Shown: positions 8,298 through 17,309 of the stretch, one piece after another
Numbering within the stretch: position 1 is the stretch's first letter
Layout: every line of letters begins with the position of its first letter
NCBI RefSeq assembly: GCF_900142725.1
Contig: NZ_FRBW01000001.1
Location: 1-64,000, forward strand
Reading direction: 5' to 3'
From: Roseibium suaedae
GTDB lineage: Bacteria > Pseudomonadota > Alphaproteobacteria > Rhizobiales > Stappiaceae
DNA: 64,000 nucleotides
The notes under the pieces: model-generated
Databases searched by the model: none
Told to the model about the DNA's origin: nothing
What the model saw: the letters and a program-made list of their open reading frames with translations, nothing else
Position numbers and translations under genes: made by a program

Positions 8298-9260
8298 ATG
8301 GAACCCTGTTTCGACATTGCCCATCTGGCGCATGTGGAAATGTACACGGACAAGTTCGAGGAAAGCCTCGATTTCTTCACCCGTGTCTATGGATTGAAAC
8401 TCTCCGGCCTGGACGAGACATCCGCCTATCTGCGCGCCTGGGATGATTATGAATTCCATTCCCTGAAGCTGACCCGTCACCATACGACCGGCGTTGGCCA
8501 TATTGCCTACCGGGCAGCCTCCGAGGCTGCCCTGATGCGGCGGGTCAAAGTGATCGAGGAAAGCGGATACAAGGTGATTGGCTGGGTGGATGGAGATCGC
8601 GGCCACGGCAAGGCGTTCCGCTTTGAAGACCCCTTCGGTCATGTCTTCGAGATCTATTACGACACGGTCTGGTTCGAAGCCAAGGAAGAGCGCGAGAAGG
8701 CGGCTTTGAAAAACACGGCCTCTGCCTTTACAGGGGCTGCGCCCCGCCGTCTCGACCACCTCAATCTTCTGAGCGAGGATGTGAGCGTCTTCCGGACCTT
8801 CATGGAAACGTGCCTCGGCAGCCGGGTGACGGAAATGATCCAGCTGGACAATGGCCGGATTGGCGGCTGCTGGTTCACCGTCAACAACAAGACCTATGAC
8901 CTTGCCTGCACGGAAGAGCATGGCGGTGCCGTGGGGCGTCTGCATCACGTCACCTATGCGACGGATCAGCGGGAAGACATTCTGCGCGCTGCGGACATCT
9001 TTCTGCAGAACGGGGTCCATATCGAAACCGGCCCGCACAAGCATGCCATTCAGGGCACGTTCTTTCTCTATGTCTGGGAGCCGGCTGGCAACCGGGTCGA
9101 GCTGGCCAATGCCGGTGCACGCCTGATCCTTGCGCCGGATTGGGAGCCGGTGATCTGGACCGAGGCGGACCGCAAGAAGGGGCAGGCCTGGGGGCTGAAG
9201 ACCATCGAGACCTTCCATACCCACGGCACGCCGCCAACGGACGGAAAGAAAGGGCACTGA
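8298..9260 (+). CDS. Type I extradiol (VOC superfamily) ring-cleavage dioxygenase
   Basis: A 320-residue two-domain protein of the catechol 2,3-dioxygenase family. The Fe(II) facial triad expected in the C-terminal module is present: H154 (RLDHLNLL), H217 (RLHHVTYA) and E268 (AGNRVELAN). The ATG at 8298 follows GGGAGGA; an in-frame extension to 8214 overlaps the previous gene and is not needed. It should open an aromatic ring beside a hydroxyl group. Its neighbours handle 4-oxalomesaconate, the ring-cleavage product of gallate, yet known gallate dioxygenases belong to the unrelated LigB family. The substrate is therefore an open question. Confidence 0.88.
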   Translation: MEPCFDIAHLAHVEMYTDKFEESLDFFTRVYGLKLSGLDETSAYLRAWDDYEFHSLKLTRHHTTGVGHIAYRAASEAALMRRVKVIEESGYKVIGWVDGDRGHGKAFRFEDPFGHVFEIYYDTVWFEAKEEREKAALKNTASAFTGAAPRRLDHLNLLSEDVSVFRTFMETCLGSRVTEMIQLDNGRIGGCWFTVNNKTYDLACTEEHGGAVGRLHHVTYATDQREDILRAADIFLQNGVHIETGPHKHAIQGTFFLYVWEPAGNRVELANAGARLILAPDWEPVIWTEADRKKGQAWGLKTIETFHTHGTPPTDGKKGH

Positions 9261-9261
9261 C

Positions 9262-9933
9262 ATGGCTGTTGTCGTTCAGAACGTGCAGCGTGCCGATCGG
9301 GCCGTGATCGAGGCGCTGGGCCGCGCGGGCATTGCGACCGTGCATGAGGCCCAGGGCCGCAAGGGCATGCTGGCGAGCTACATGCGCCCGATTTTTGCCG
9401 GAGCGCAGGTAGCTGGGTCCGCCGTCACCATTTCGGCGCCTCCCGGCGACAACTGGATGGTTCATGTGGCGATCGAGCAATTGCAGGCCGGTGACATTCT
9501 CGTACTTGCGCCGACATCACCCTGCGACAACGGCTATTTCGGCGATCTTCTGGCAACCTCGGCCATGGCGCGAGGCTGCAAGGGGCTGGTGATCGATGCG
9601 GGCGTGCGCGACATTCGCGACCTGACTGCCATGGGCTTTCCCGTCTGGTCAAAGGCGGTTTCAGCACAGGGAACGGTCAAGGAAACTCTTGGCTCCGTGA
9701 ACATTCCGGTGGTTTGCGCAGGCGCTCAGATCGAGGCTGGCGACATTATCGTTGCCGATGACGATGGGGTCTGTGTGGTCAGGCGCGCTGAGGCGGAAAC
9801 GGTCCTGGCCGCAGCTGAAAAGCGGCTTGCGGCAGAGGAGGCCAAGCGGCAGCGCCTGAGTGCGGGGGAACTCGGGCTCGATATCTACGACATGCGCGGG
9901 CGGCTCGCGGAGAAGGGCCTGAAATATGTCTGA
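9262..9933 (+). CDS. 4-carboxy-4-hydroxy-2-oxoadipate aldolase-like protein (RraA/GalC/HMG-CHA aldolase family)
   Basis: A 223-residue RraA-fold protein. The class II pyruvate aldolase signature is visible: [15 protein letters not shown] followed by [10 protein letters not shown], supplying metal- and substrate-binding residues. Members cleave 4-carboxy-4-hydroxy-2-oxoadipate to pyruvate and oxaloacetate. It starts one base after the dioxygenase gene stops and overlaps the tautomerase start by 8 bases, so translation is probably coupled. It supplies the last step of the pathway in this operon. Confidence 0.87.
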   Translation: MAVVVQNVQRADRAVIEALGRAGIATVHEAQGRKGMLASYMRPIFAGAQVAGSAVTISAPPGDNWMVHVAIEQLQAGDILVLAPTSPCDNGYFGDLLATSAMARGCKGLVIDAGVRDIRDLTAMGFPVWSKAVSAQGTVKETLGSVNIPVVCAGAQIEAGDIIVADDDGVCVVRRAEAETVLAAAEKRLAAEEAKRQRLSAGELGLDIYDMRGRLAEKGLKYV

Positions 9934-10993
9934 GGCGGGCATTCCCTGTCTCTGGATGCGGGGCGGCACGTCCAAGGGCGCCTATTTCCTTGCCTCGGAT
10001 CTGCCTGAGGACCCTCAAGCCCGCGATGATCTGCTGCTCAGGATCATGGGATCGCCAGATCCGCGCCAGATCGACGGAATTGGCGGGGCCGATCCCTTGA
10101 CCTCGAAGGTTGCGGTTCTGTCTCCTTCCAGCCGGGAGGATGCGGATGTCGATTATCTCTTTCTTCAGGTCTTCGTCGACCGGCCGGTCGTGAGCGGTGC
10201 CCAGGGCTGCGGCAATATACTCGCAGGCGTCGGACCAGCCGCCATCGAACGGGGGATTGTGGCTTCCCGGGACGGAGAAACCGAAGTCCGTATTCATATG
10301 GTCAACACGGGCGAGATTGCCGTCGCCCGGGTCAGGACGCCAGCCGATCGGGTCTGCTACTCCGGCGATGCGGATATTGCAGGCGTGCCCGGCAGGCACG
10401 CCCCCGTGCCACTGATGTTCCAGAACATTGCGGGTTCCATGTGCGGAGCCTTGCTGCCGACCGGCAAGGCGGTTGATGTCATTGATGGGGTTGAAGTGAC
10501 CCTGATCGACAATGGCATGCCGTGTGTCATCCTGAGCGCAGCTGATTTCGGCCTCACCGGCAAGGAGAGCCCTGAATATCTGGAGGCCGATGGGGCGCTC
10601 AAGGACCGGCTGGAGGCAATCCGGCGAAAAGCCGGCCCCCTGATGAACCTCGGGGACGTCGAAAATTCTTCGGTCCCGAAGATGACACTGGTGTCCGCGC
10701 CGGAACAGGGCGGGGCAATTGCCACGCGCAGCTTCATTCCGCACCGGGTCCACGCGTCCATTGGGGTCTTTGCCGCCATCACCGTCGCAACGGCAACCCG
10801 GCTCCCGGGCAGTCCGGCCGCCGGGTTCTGCCAGCCGCCGGAGGATGGCCGCTACCGGATCGAGCATCCAAGCGGTGCGATGGAGGTCTTCCTGGATATT
10901 GCTGAGGATGGCACCATCAAGGGCGCAGGCAACATCCGCACGGCACGGAAGCTCTTTGACGGTCTGGTGTTTCCGCGAGAGCGAATAGGCTGA
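9926..10993 (+). CDS. 4-oxalomesaconate tautomerase (GalD/PrpF-like isomerase)
   Basis: A 355-residue protein of the PrpF/GalD diaminopimelate-epimerase fold. The N-terminal signature [15 protein letters not shown] and [18 protein letters not shown] are hallmarks of 4-oxalomesaconate tautomerases, which convert the keto and enol forms before hydration. The ATG lies within the end of the aldolase gene (8-base overlap). Last gene of the operon, ending in a shared bidirectional terminator. Confidence 0.9.
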   Translation: MSEAGIPCLWMRGGTSKGAYFLASDLPEDPQARDDLLLRIMGSPDPRQIDGIGGADPLTSKVAVLSPSSREDADVDYLFLQVFVDRPVVSGAQGCGNILAGVGPAAIERGIVASRDGETEVRIHMVNTGEIAVARVRTPADRVCYSGDADIAGVPGRHAPVPLMFQNIAGSMCGALLPTGKAVDVIDGVEVTLIDNGMPCVILSAADFGLTGKESPEYLEADGALKDRLEAIRRKAGPLMNLGDVENSSVPKMTLVSAPEQGGAIATRSFIPHRVHASIGVFAAITVATATRLPGSPAAGFCQPPEDGRYRIEHPSGAMEVFLDIAEDGTIKGAGNIRTARKLFDGLVFPRERIG

Positions 10994-10995
10994 AG

Positions 10996-11025
10996 GGCGG
11001 CCTGAACACAGAGGCTCAGGCCGCC
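10996..11025. terminator. Shared hairpin terminator between convergent operons
   Basis: Perfect 10-bp arms GGCGGCCTGA (10996-11005) and TCAGGCCGCC (11016-11025) lie in the 38-base gap between the convergent tautomerase and SDR genes. There is no long T run on either side, so termination strength is uncertain. Confidence 0.6.
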
Positions 11026-11031
11026 ACAAGA

Positions 11032-11814
11032 TCAGCTTTCGTAGATACCGGTTTGCGAGGCGACGCCCCGGTAGGCTGCACCGGCGGTGAAGCCGCCATC
11101 AATGACGAAATCCTCGCCGGTGATGAAGCTCGAGGAATCGGAGGCGAGGAAGAGCACCAGCTCCGCGATTTCCTCCGGCTTGCCGCTCCGTTTCATAGGT
11201 GTCATTTCGATCATCGGCTTCAGATGCGGCGACGAGGCATTGAGGCCCGTGACCACAAGACCAGGACAGACCGCATTGACGCGGATGTTCTTCGACACCA
11301 GCTCCATGGCCGCCGTTTTGGTCAGGCCGCGCAGCGCCCATTTGCTGGACGTATAGGCCGGGTCATAGTGACCGGAATAGCCGCTGTTGGACGCGATGTT
11401 GACGATCGATCCGCCGCCGCTTTCCGCCATCAGGCCGGTTGCCGACTGAATGCCCAGAAACGCGCCGGACAGGTTGACCTTCATGACCCTCTCGAAGGCC
11501 TCCAGAGAGGTCGTGCCGATCAGGGTGCGGTTGATGATCCCGGCGTTGTTCACGAGGATATCAAGGCGCCCCTTCCAGTCTCTGGCAAGGTCGATCACCG
11601 CCTGCCAGCTGGCGGCGTCGCAAACATCAAGCCGGATGAAGCGGACTTCCCGTCCTTCCGCCTGAAGCTCTTTCTCGAGCGCGTCGCCTTCTTCGGTCAG
11701 GACGTCGGCGATGATGACCGCTGCTCCCTTGGAAGACAGGAGGCGGACTTCCGCCTCCCCCTGTCCACGGGCGCCGCCGGTTACGATCGCCAGTTTGCCG
11801 GTGAGGTCGGTCAT
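11032..11814 (-). CDS. Short-chain dehydrogenase/reductase (SDR)
   Basis: A 260-residue classical SDR. The cofactor motif TGGARGQG is near the N-terminus, NNAG follows in the middle, and the catalytic Tyr-Lys is in YTSSKWAL with a preceding Ser in NIASNSGYSG. It would oxidise or reduce an alcohol/ketone with NAD(P)(H). It is the most downstream gene of a minus-strand run that begins with the fused monooxygenase, so its substrate is probably an alicyclic intermediate of that aryl-CoA pathway. This is inferred from context. Confidence 0.88.
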   Translation of the reverse strand: MTDLTGKLAIVTGGARGQGEAEVRLLSSKGAAVIIADVLTEEGDALEKELQAEGREVRFIRLDVCDAASWQAVIDLARDWKGRLDILVNNAGIINRTLIGTTSLEAFERVMKVNLSGAFLGIQSATGLMAESGGGSIVNIASNSGYSGHYDPAYTSSKWALRGLTKTAAMELVSKNIRVNAVCPGLVVTGLNASSPHLKPMIEMTPMKRSGKPEEIAELVLFLASDSSSFITGEDFVIDGGFTAGAAYRGVASQTGIYES

Positions 11815-11816
11815 GC

Positions 11817-12665
11817 TCAGTCTCCTGCCGCGACCGTGGTCTGGCTTTGGGTGCCAAGACCGTCAATGCCGAGCGTGATCACCTGGCCAGCCTTCAGGAA
11901 CACCGGATCCGGCTTGATGCCCATGCCGACGCCCGGAGGTGTGCCGGTGGCGATGATGTCACCCGGCTCCAGGGTCATGAACTGGCTGATGTAGCTCACC
12001 AGATGGGCCACGCCAAAGATCATGGTCGCGGTTGAGCCGTCCTGACGGCGCACTCCGTCCACCTCCAGCCAGAGGCGGAGGTTCTGGGGATCGGCCACCT
12101 CGTCACGGGTCACCAGCCAGGGGCCGGTCGGGCCGAACGTGTCGTGGCTCTTGCCCTTGGTCCACTGGCCGCCACGTTCGGACTGGAAGGCCCGTTCCGA
12201 CACGTCATTGATCACGCAATAGCCTGCCACATGGGACAGGGCATCGGCCTCGCTGACATATTTGGCGCGCTTGCCGATGATGACGCCCAGTTCCACTTCC
12301 CAGTCGGTCTTCTTCGAACCACGGGGAATTTCAACTGCATCATTCGGGCCGCAGATCGCGCTGGTGGCCTTCATGAACAGGATCGGCTCTTCCGGAGGAG
12401 CCTTGCCTGTTTCCTTGGCGTGGTCGGCATAGTTGAGGCCGACGCAGATGAACTTGCCAGTTCCGCCAACACAGGGGCCAATGCGCTCGGGCTCGATGAC
12501 CGGCAAGCTTGCCGGATCAAGCGCCCGCAGCTTGTCCAGTTCGGCATCGCCAAGCACGAGGCCGGCAATGTCGGGGATGATACCAGAGAGGTCGCGGACC
12601 TTGCCGGAGCCATCGAGAAGGGCGGGCTTTTCGGCGCCCGCCGGGCCATGGCGAAGGAGTTTCAT
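11817..12665 (-). CDS. Fumarylacetoacetate hydrolase (FAH) family protein
   Basis: A 282-residue protein with the C-terminal FAH domain. Visible metal-binding and catalytic segments include FICVGLNYADHAKETGK, DWEVELGVIIGK and GDIIATGTPPGVG. Family members hydrolyse C-C bonds of 1,3-diketo acids (fumarylpyruvate, acylpyruvates) or act as decarboxylases/hydratases. It overlaps the cupin gene by one base (TGATG) and lies 2 bases from the SDR. In this operon it may split a ring-opened product of the aryl-CoA route, which is an inference. Confidence 0.88.
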   Translation of the reverse strand: MKLLRHGPAGAEKPALLDGSGKVRDLSGIIPDIAGLVLGDAELDKLRALDPASLPVIEPERIGPCVGGTGKFICVGLNYADHAKETGKAPPEEPILFMKATSAICGPNDAVEIPRGSKKTDWEVELGVIIGKRAKYVSEADALSHVAGYCVINDVSERAFQSERGGQWTKGKSHDTFGPTGPWLVTRDEVADPQNLRLWLEVDGVRRQDGSTATMIFGVAHLVSYISQFMTLEPGDIIATGTPPGVGMGIKPDPVFLKAGQVITLGIDGLGTQSQTTVAAGD

Positions 12666-13090
12666 CAGGCGCGCCGGAAACCGGTGAGAACGGAATCATC
12701 CACGTCAGGCAGGTTGACGACGATATTGTCCGGAGTGCGGGTGGTCAGCCAGACAAGCTCTTCCGTGGTCGACATGTTGACTTCGATATGCGGCCAGTTC
12801 GGCGGCACGAAAATGAAGTCGCCTTCTTCCATGTCGAGAAACTCGGACCAGTTCTCGCCGAAATAGATGCGGCCTTTGCCCTTCAGCACATATCCGCCGG
12901 TTTCGGCTTCGCCATGGTGATGCGGCAAAGAGCGGTAGCCCGGCTCGTTGGAGACCTTGCCGAACCAGATGCGGGTGGCCGGAGTGTGCTGGGGGCCGAC
13001 GCCGCTGATGCGCACGCAGCCGCCGGACTGGCCGGTCTGCTGATCTTCCTGACCCTTGCGGGTTACGACGGGCATCACTTTCTCAGTCAT
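12665..13090 (-). CDS. Small cupin-domain protein
   Basis: A 141-residue single cupin. Motif 1 (PHHHGEAETGGYVLKGKG) has the His cluster and Glu needed for a metal, and motif 2 (GDFIFVPPNWPHIEVN) has the final His, so a mononuclear metal site looks intact. The ATG at 13090 is preferred because GGAGG precedes it; the upstream GTG is part of that site. Single-cupin proteins of this kind can be dioxygenases, isomerases or binding proteins. Its place in the operon suggests a catalytic role on a ring or ring-opened intermediate. I cannot assign the reaction. Confidence 0.85.
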   Translation of the reverse strand: MTEKVMPVVTRKGQEDQQTGQSGGCVRISGVGPQHTPATRIWFGKVSNEPGYRSLPHHHGEAETGGYVLKGKGRIYFGENWSEFLDMEEGDFIFVPPNWPHIEVNMSTTEELVWLTTRTPDNIVVNLPDVDDSVLTGFRRA

Positions 13091-13153
13091 GATTTCCTCC
13101 ACTTGGTGTCATTCATCGCGGCCAGTGTTCTGGACGCGGCAAGGGTATATCGA

Positions 13154-13552
13154 TCAGTCGGGAACGACGGCGAGCGCCTGGATTTCGACCTTCGCCCGGT
13201 CTTCCATCAGGGCGACGACCTGCACGGCGGCCATGGGCGGGAAATGCCGTCCGATGATGTCGCGATAGGCGGCGCCAATGTCCTTGAGGCTGGATTTGTA
13301 GGCCTCGCGGTCGGTGAAGTACCAGGTCATCTGGATCAGATGCTCGGGCTTTGCGCCTGCTGCTTCCAGAACGCTGACGATATTGATCAAGGTCTGGCGG
13401 ACCTGATCGACGAAATCATCGGAATGAAACTGGCAGTCTGCATCCCAGCCGATCTGGCCCCCGACCTGGACGATACGGCCCCTGGCGCTGATGCCGTTGG
13501 AATAGCCGATCGGCTTTGCCCAGCCATCGGGCTGAATGATTTCATGCTTCAT
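13154..13552 (-). CDS. RidA-family (YjgF/YER057c/UK114) protein, putative enamine/imine deaminase
   Basis: A 132-residue RidA-fold protein (from MKHEIIQPDG). The start is chosen at 13552, where it overlaps the thioesterase end by 11 bases; the longer frame lies within that gene. Family segments GRIVQVGGQIGWDAD and KVEIQALAV are visible. RidA proteins hydrolyse enamines/imines to ketones and ammonia. That would fit removal of the amino group from a cyclic enamine such as the product expected from 2-aminobenzoyl-CoA. The canonical catalytic Arg region reads MEDRAKVEIQAL here. Confidence 0.85.
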   Translation of the reverse strand: MKHEIIQPDGWAKPIGYSNGISARGRIVQVGGQIGWDADCQFHSDDFVDQVRQTLINIVSVLEAAGAKPEHLIQMTWYFTDREAYKSSLKDIGAAYRDIIGRHFPPMAAVQVVALMEDRAKVEIQALAVVPD

Positions 13553-13961
13553 CTTTGGGCTCCAGATAGCGCGACAGGCCTGCCCGGATGTCATCGGGCC
13601 ATGCGCGGGACTTGTGGTCTTCGGTGGATGTCAGGACGATGCGCTGGCGTACAGTCCAGATGATGTCGCCGCGCACGCGTACTTCGGTTTCGAGATCGAG
13701 AGAAGAGCGGCCGATGGCGCGCACATGGACGGCAAAGTCCAGAACGTCGCCGTAAACAGCAGGCTTCACGAAATGAAGGTTCATGGTGACCGTCGGGAGG
13801 CCGAGCTTGCGCTCGAACATGATCTCCTGCCAGGTGATGCCGAACGAAGCGAACATGGCTTCGTTGACGTCGACCAGCATCGACAGATAGGCCGGGTGAT
13901 AGGCAATCCCGGTCAGGTCGCAATCGCCGAAACGCATCGGCTTTGAAATGGTGAAGGGCAT
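13542..13961 (-). CDS. Acyl-CoA thioesterase (4-hydroxybenzoyl-CoA thioesterase, hot-dog fold)
   Basis: A 139-residue hot-dog protein. The N-terminal motif RFGDCDLTGIAYHPAYL carries the aspartate in the position of the catalytic Asp of Pseudomonas-type 4-hydroxybenzoyl-CoA thioesterase. It would hydrolyse an aryl- or alicyclic-CoA ester, releasing the free acid. It lies between the SDR and the RidA gene in the same transcription unit, suggesting that the pathway leaves the CoA-ester stage before ring opening is completed. Confidence 0.88.
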   Translation of the reverse strand: MPFTISKPMRFGDCDLTGIAYHPAYLSMLVDVNEAMFASFGITWQEIMFERKLGLPTVTMNLHFVKPAVYGDVLDFAVHVRAIGRSSLDLETEVRVRGDIIWTVRQRIVLTSTEDHKSRAWPDDIRAGLSRYLEPKDEA

Positions 13962-13997
13962 CGCGCCTCTCCCTGCTGTTCTTCTTGTCTGAGGGCG

Positions 13998-14780
13998 TCA
14001 GCCCGCTTGAACTTCGCCGCCGGCCACTGCAATGGCCTGGCCTGTGATCGACCCCGCATCTGGGCTGGCAAGCCAGGCAACCGTACTTGCCACTTCCTCC
14101 GGCCGGATCAGCCGCCCTTGCGGGTTGTGCTTGGTGAATTCGGCCAGGGTTTCGTCCCGGCTCCGGCCCGTCTTGGCGGTGATGGCGTCGATCGCGCTGG
14201 TGAGGATCGGGGTGTCGGTGAAGCCAGGGCAGACGGCGTTGACGGTGACGCGAGTCTTTGCGAGCTCGAGCGCCAGGGCGCGGGTCAGACCGATGACGCC
14301 ATGCTTGGCCGCGCAATAGGCGGAGACATAGGCATAGCCGGTGATGCCCGCCGTCGAAGCAATGTTGATGATCCGCGCGGGCTTTCCGCTGGTCTTCAGA
14401 TCCGGCAGAACCGCCTGGGTCACGTTGAAGACCCCGGTCAGATCGACGGAGAGCACATGGCTCCAGAGTTCCAGGCTGGTTTTTTCAAACGGGGCGCTGG
14501 GCGCTTCGCCCGCGTTGTTGACGAGGATGGTGACGGGGCCGAAGGCCTCATGCGCAGCTATCAGACCGCGATGGATCGCGGCCGGATCAGTCACATCGAA
14601 GCCTGATATCGTCAGAGCACATGCGCCAAGCTCATCCGCAAGCGCTTCAAGCGGTGCGCTGCGGCGGCCTGCGAGCGAGACTTTCGCTCCATCCGCGGCA
14701 AACCGGCGGGCAATCGCGGCCCCGATGCCGCTGCCGGCACCGGTGATCAGCACATGCTGAGAGGGAGAGACCTGGTTCAC
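13998..14780 (-). CDS. Short-chain dehydrogenase/reductase
   Basis: A 260-residue SDR with the cofactor motif ITGAGSGIGAAIARRF, NNAGEAP, and a catalytic YVSAYCAAKHG segment preceded by NIASTAG. I place the start at GTG 14780, seven bases after the stop of the fused monooxygenase and behind GTGAGG. A longer frame runs into that gene and adds a tail with no SDR similarity. It resembles 3-hydroxybutyrate dehydrogenase or 3-oxoacyl reductase types. A role on a ring ketone of the aryl-CoA pathway is inferred. Confidence 0.87.
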   Translation of the reverse strand: MNQVSPSQHVLITGAGSGIGAAIARRFAADGAKVSLAGRRSAPLEALADELGACALTISGFDVTDPAAIHRGLIAAHEAFGPVTILVNNAGEAPSAPFEKTSLELWSHVLSVDLTGVFNVTQAVLPDLKTSGKPARIINIASTAGITGYAYVSAYCAAKHGVIGLTRALALELAKTRVTVNAVCPGFTDTPILTSAIDAITAKTGRSRDETLAEFTKHNPQGRLIRPEEVASTVAWLASPDAGSITGQAIAVAGGEVQAG

Positions 14781-14787
14781 GTCCGCC

Positions 14788-17103
14788 TCACTGAGCTGCT
14801 GCGGCCGCACGGGCCAGGTTGGTTTCAAACTGCCCCTTGCCGGAAACATACTGCTTGGGCCAGGGCACGTTGGTCAGGCCGATCCTGGCGGCTTCGTGCA
14901 GTGTCCAGGCCGGGTCGGCCAAATGCGGACGGGCGACGGCGCACAGATCGGCGCGGCCCGCTGCGATGACCGAATTGGCATGGTCTGCCTCGGAGATCGC
15001 GCCGACCGCGATGGTCGGAATCTGGATTTCGTTGCGGATCTTGTCGGAGAAGGGGGTCTGGAACAGGCGGCCATAGACCGGCTTTTCGCCCTTCCACACC
15101 TGACCGGAGGAGCAGTCGATCAGATCCGCCCCGGCGTCCTTGAACATGGCCGCAAAGATTGCCGCGTCTTCCGGCGTGTTGCCGCCTTCGAACCAGTCGT
15201 GGCAGGATAGGCGCACGGAAATCGGCTTGTCCTGCGGCCAGATCTCGCGGATGGCGCGGAAGACTTCCAGCGGATAGCGGGCGCGGTTCTCGTGGCTGCC
15301 ACCGTATTCGTCCTCGCGCAGGTTTGTCAGCGGCGACAGGAAGCTGGACAGCAGATAGCCGTGGGCGCAGTGGAACTCCAGCCAGTCGGCACCGGCCGCC
15401 TCTGCCCGTCTTGCCGCGGCCACGAAATCATCCCGGACCCGGTCCATATCCTGCCGGTCCATGGCTTTCGGCGTTTGGCTGTTGGTCAGATAGGGCAGGG
15501 CCGATGCGGAGAGAAGCGGCCAGCCGCCGTCCTCGAGCGGCTGATCTATGCCTTCCCACGCCAGCCTGGTCGCGCCTTTGCGGCCTGCATGGCCAAGCTG
15601 GATGCCAAGCTTGGCGCGGCTGTTGGTGTGAACAAAGTCCGCCAGCCGTTTCCAGCCTTCGATCTGGCCGTCGTTCCAAAGGCCCAGACAGCCCGGCGTG
15701 ATCCGCGCATCAGGAGACACGCAGGTCATTTCCCCGAAGACGAGACCGGCGCCGCCAAGGGCACGGCTGCCCAAATGAACGAGATGGAAATCGTCGAGAA
15801 TGCCGTCCTTGGCCGAGTACATGGCCATGGGCGAGACGACGATGCGGTTGGGCAGGGTCACGCCGCGCAAGGTGTAGGGCGTGAACATGGGCGGCAGGCA
15901 GCGCTCGCCTTCTGCAGTGTTCAGGCCCGATTTGCTGGCAAACCAGCGCTCGTAGCCCTCCAACCAGGTCTTATCACGCAGGCGCAGGTTCTCATGGCTG
16001 ATCCGCTGAGAGCGGGTCAGCATGGAATACATGAACTGTTCCGGCTCCATCGTATCCGCATAGCGGTGGCCGACGACCTCGAACCATTCCATGGCGTTGC
16101 GGGCGGCATTCTGGATGCGTGCCACGTCGACCCTGCGGACTTCCTCATAGGCGTCGAGAACGGCCGGGATCTTTTCCCGGTCATGGCCGAATTTCTGGAA
16201 CTGGTTGGTCAGCTCGATGGCATCGTCGATGGCGAGCTTCGTGCCAGAACCGATGGCGAAATGGGCCGTGTGAGCGGCATCGCCCATCAGAACCACGTGG
16301 GAATTGCCGTTGAAATGGCTCCACTTGCCGCAAATCAGCCGCTGGAAGTTCAGCCAGGCAGAGCCGCGCATATGGCGGGCGTTGCTGCGCAGGGGCACAC
16401 CTTCGAGGACCTCGGAAAAGAGATCCTCGCAGAAGCCGATGGACTCCTGCTGGTCCATCTCGCCCAGGCCATGTGCCTGATAGGCTTCTTCGGTGGTCTC
16501 GATGATGAAGGTCGATGTGGTGTCGTCGAACTTGTAGATATGCGCCTGGAACCAGCCATGCTCGGTCTTGCGGAAATCGAAGGTAAAGGCGTCGAAGAGC
16601 TTGTCCGTGCCCAACCAGATGTAACGGTTCGGTCGGACGATCAGATCGGGCTGGAACACGGTCTCATAGCGGTTGCGGATACGCGAATTGACTCCGTCGG
16701 ACGCGATGATCAGATCCGCATCCGGGAACTCCAGATCGCTCTCCACATCGGTCTCGAAACGCAGTTCGACGCCAAGCGCCTCGCAGCGGGCCTGCAGGAT
16801 GTTCAGCAGCTTCTTGCGGCCGATGCCGACAAAACCATGACCGGTGGTCCGCTGGCGGGTGCCTTTGAACAGAACTTCGATATCGTCCCAGTGGTTGAAG
16901 GACTGCTGGATTTCCGCAGCGCTTTCGGCGTCCCAGGCGCGCATGGCTTCCATCGTGGCATCGGAAAACACCACACCCCAGCCGAAGGTGTCATAGGGGC
17001 GGTTCCGCTCGACCACGGTGATATCGTGCTCCGGATGAAGCTTCTTCATCAGAAGTCCGAAATAGAGGCCAGCCGGGCCGCCGCCGATGCATACGATACG
17101 CAT
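14788..17103 (-). CDS. Fused FAD monooxygenase / old-yellow-enzyme reductase (2-aminobenzoyl-CoA monooxygenase/reductase or salicylyl-CoA 5-hydroxylase type)
   Basis: A 771-residue two-domain flavoprotein. Residues 1 to about 390 form a class A flavin hydroxylase (N-terminal [34 protein letters not shown]). About 400-765 form an NADH:flavin oxidoreductase ([54 protein letters not shown]). This fusion is that of 2-aminobenzoyl-CoA monooxygenase/reductase of Azoarcus evansii, which hydroxylates and then reduces the ring. Databases also name such proteins salicylyl-CoA 5-hydroxylase/oxidoreductase. ATG 17103 is preferred to 17109 by spacing to GAGGG. The nearby aryl-CoA ligase supports a CoA-ester substrate. 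Which ester is undecided. Confidence 0.9.
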   Translation of the reverse strand: MRIVCIGGGPAGLYFGLLMKKLHPEHDITVVERNRPYDTFGWGVVFSDATMEAMRAWDAESAAEIQQSFNHWDDIEVLFKGTRQRTTGHGFVGIGRKKLLNILQARCEALGVELRFETDVESDLEFPDADLIIASDGVNSRIRNRYETVFQPDLIVRPNRYIWLGTDKLFDAFTFDFRKTEHGWFQAHIYKFDDTTSTFIIETTEEAYQAHGLGEMDQQESIGFCEDLFSEVLEGVPLRSNARHMRGSAWLNFQRLICGKWSHFNGNSHVVLMGDAAHTAHFAIGSGTKLAIDDAIELTNQFQKFGHDREKIPAVLDAYEEVRRVDVARIQNAARNAMEWFEVVGHRYADTMEPEQFMYSMLTRSQRISHENLRLRDKTWLEGYERWFASKSGLNTAEGERCLPPMFTPYTLRGVTLPNRIVVSPMAMYSAKDGILDDFHLVHLGSRALGGAGLVFGEMTCVSPDARITPGCLGLWNDGQIEGWKRLADFVHTNSRAKLGIQLGHAGRKGATRLAWEGIDQPLEDGGWPLLSASALPYLTNSQTPKAMDRQDMDRVRDDFVAAARRAEAAGADWLEFHCAHGYLLSSFLSPLTNLREDEYGGSHENRARYPLEVFRAIREIWPQDKPISVRLSCHDWFEGGNTPEDAAIFAAMFKDAGADLIDCSSGQVWKGEKPVYGRLFQTPFSDKIRNEIQIPTIAVGAISEADHANSVIAAGRADLCAVARPHLADPAWTLHEAARIGLTNVPWPKQYVSGKGQFETNLARAAAAAQ

Positions 17104-17309
17104 TGCCATTCCCTCGGAAACTGTTGGAGCCTTAATTATTTTAAGTTTAAAGTAATTTGATTTTCGGCTGTGTCAATCCCAATCGAAAGGGCATGAGCGG
17201 TTTTTCGGTTGGGGCTATGCCGATTTCAGAAGCGGGCCTGCCTGGAGGGCAATTTGCTTGACTCTAGAGCCGGTTTATCCGCAATGCATTGCAGGCAAAG
17301 GGATGTGTG
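17104..17309. promoter_or_regulatory. Divergent promoter region of the aryl-CoA operon and its marR
   Basis: It contains an AT-rich inverted repeat at 17134-17157 with arms AATTATTTTAA and TTAAAGTAATT (10 of 11 complementary positions, 2-base spacer), directly upstream of the monooxygenase gene. A perfect 12-base palindrome GCAATGCATTGC lies at 17281-17292, just before the marR start. A related AT-rich element occurs at 24202-24220 before the ligase gene. Both sites are good candidates for the MarR regulator encoded at 17310. Binding is inferred. Confidence 0.5.

Noticed and set aside
15292..17160. A 622-codon plus-strand open frame opposite the fused monooxygenase
   Set aside because: It is an antisense shadow of a GC-rich coding sequence. 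The minus-strand frame has two complete flavoprotein domains and the plus-strand translation has no recognisable motif.
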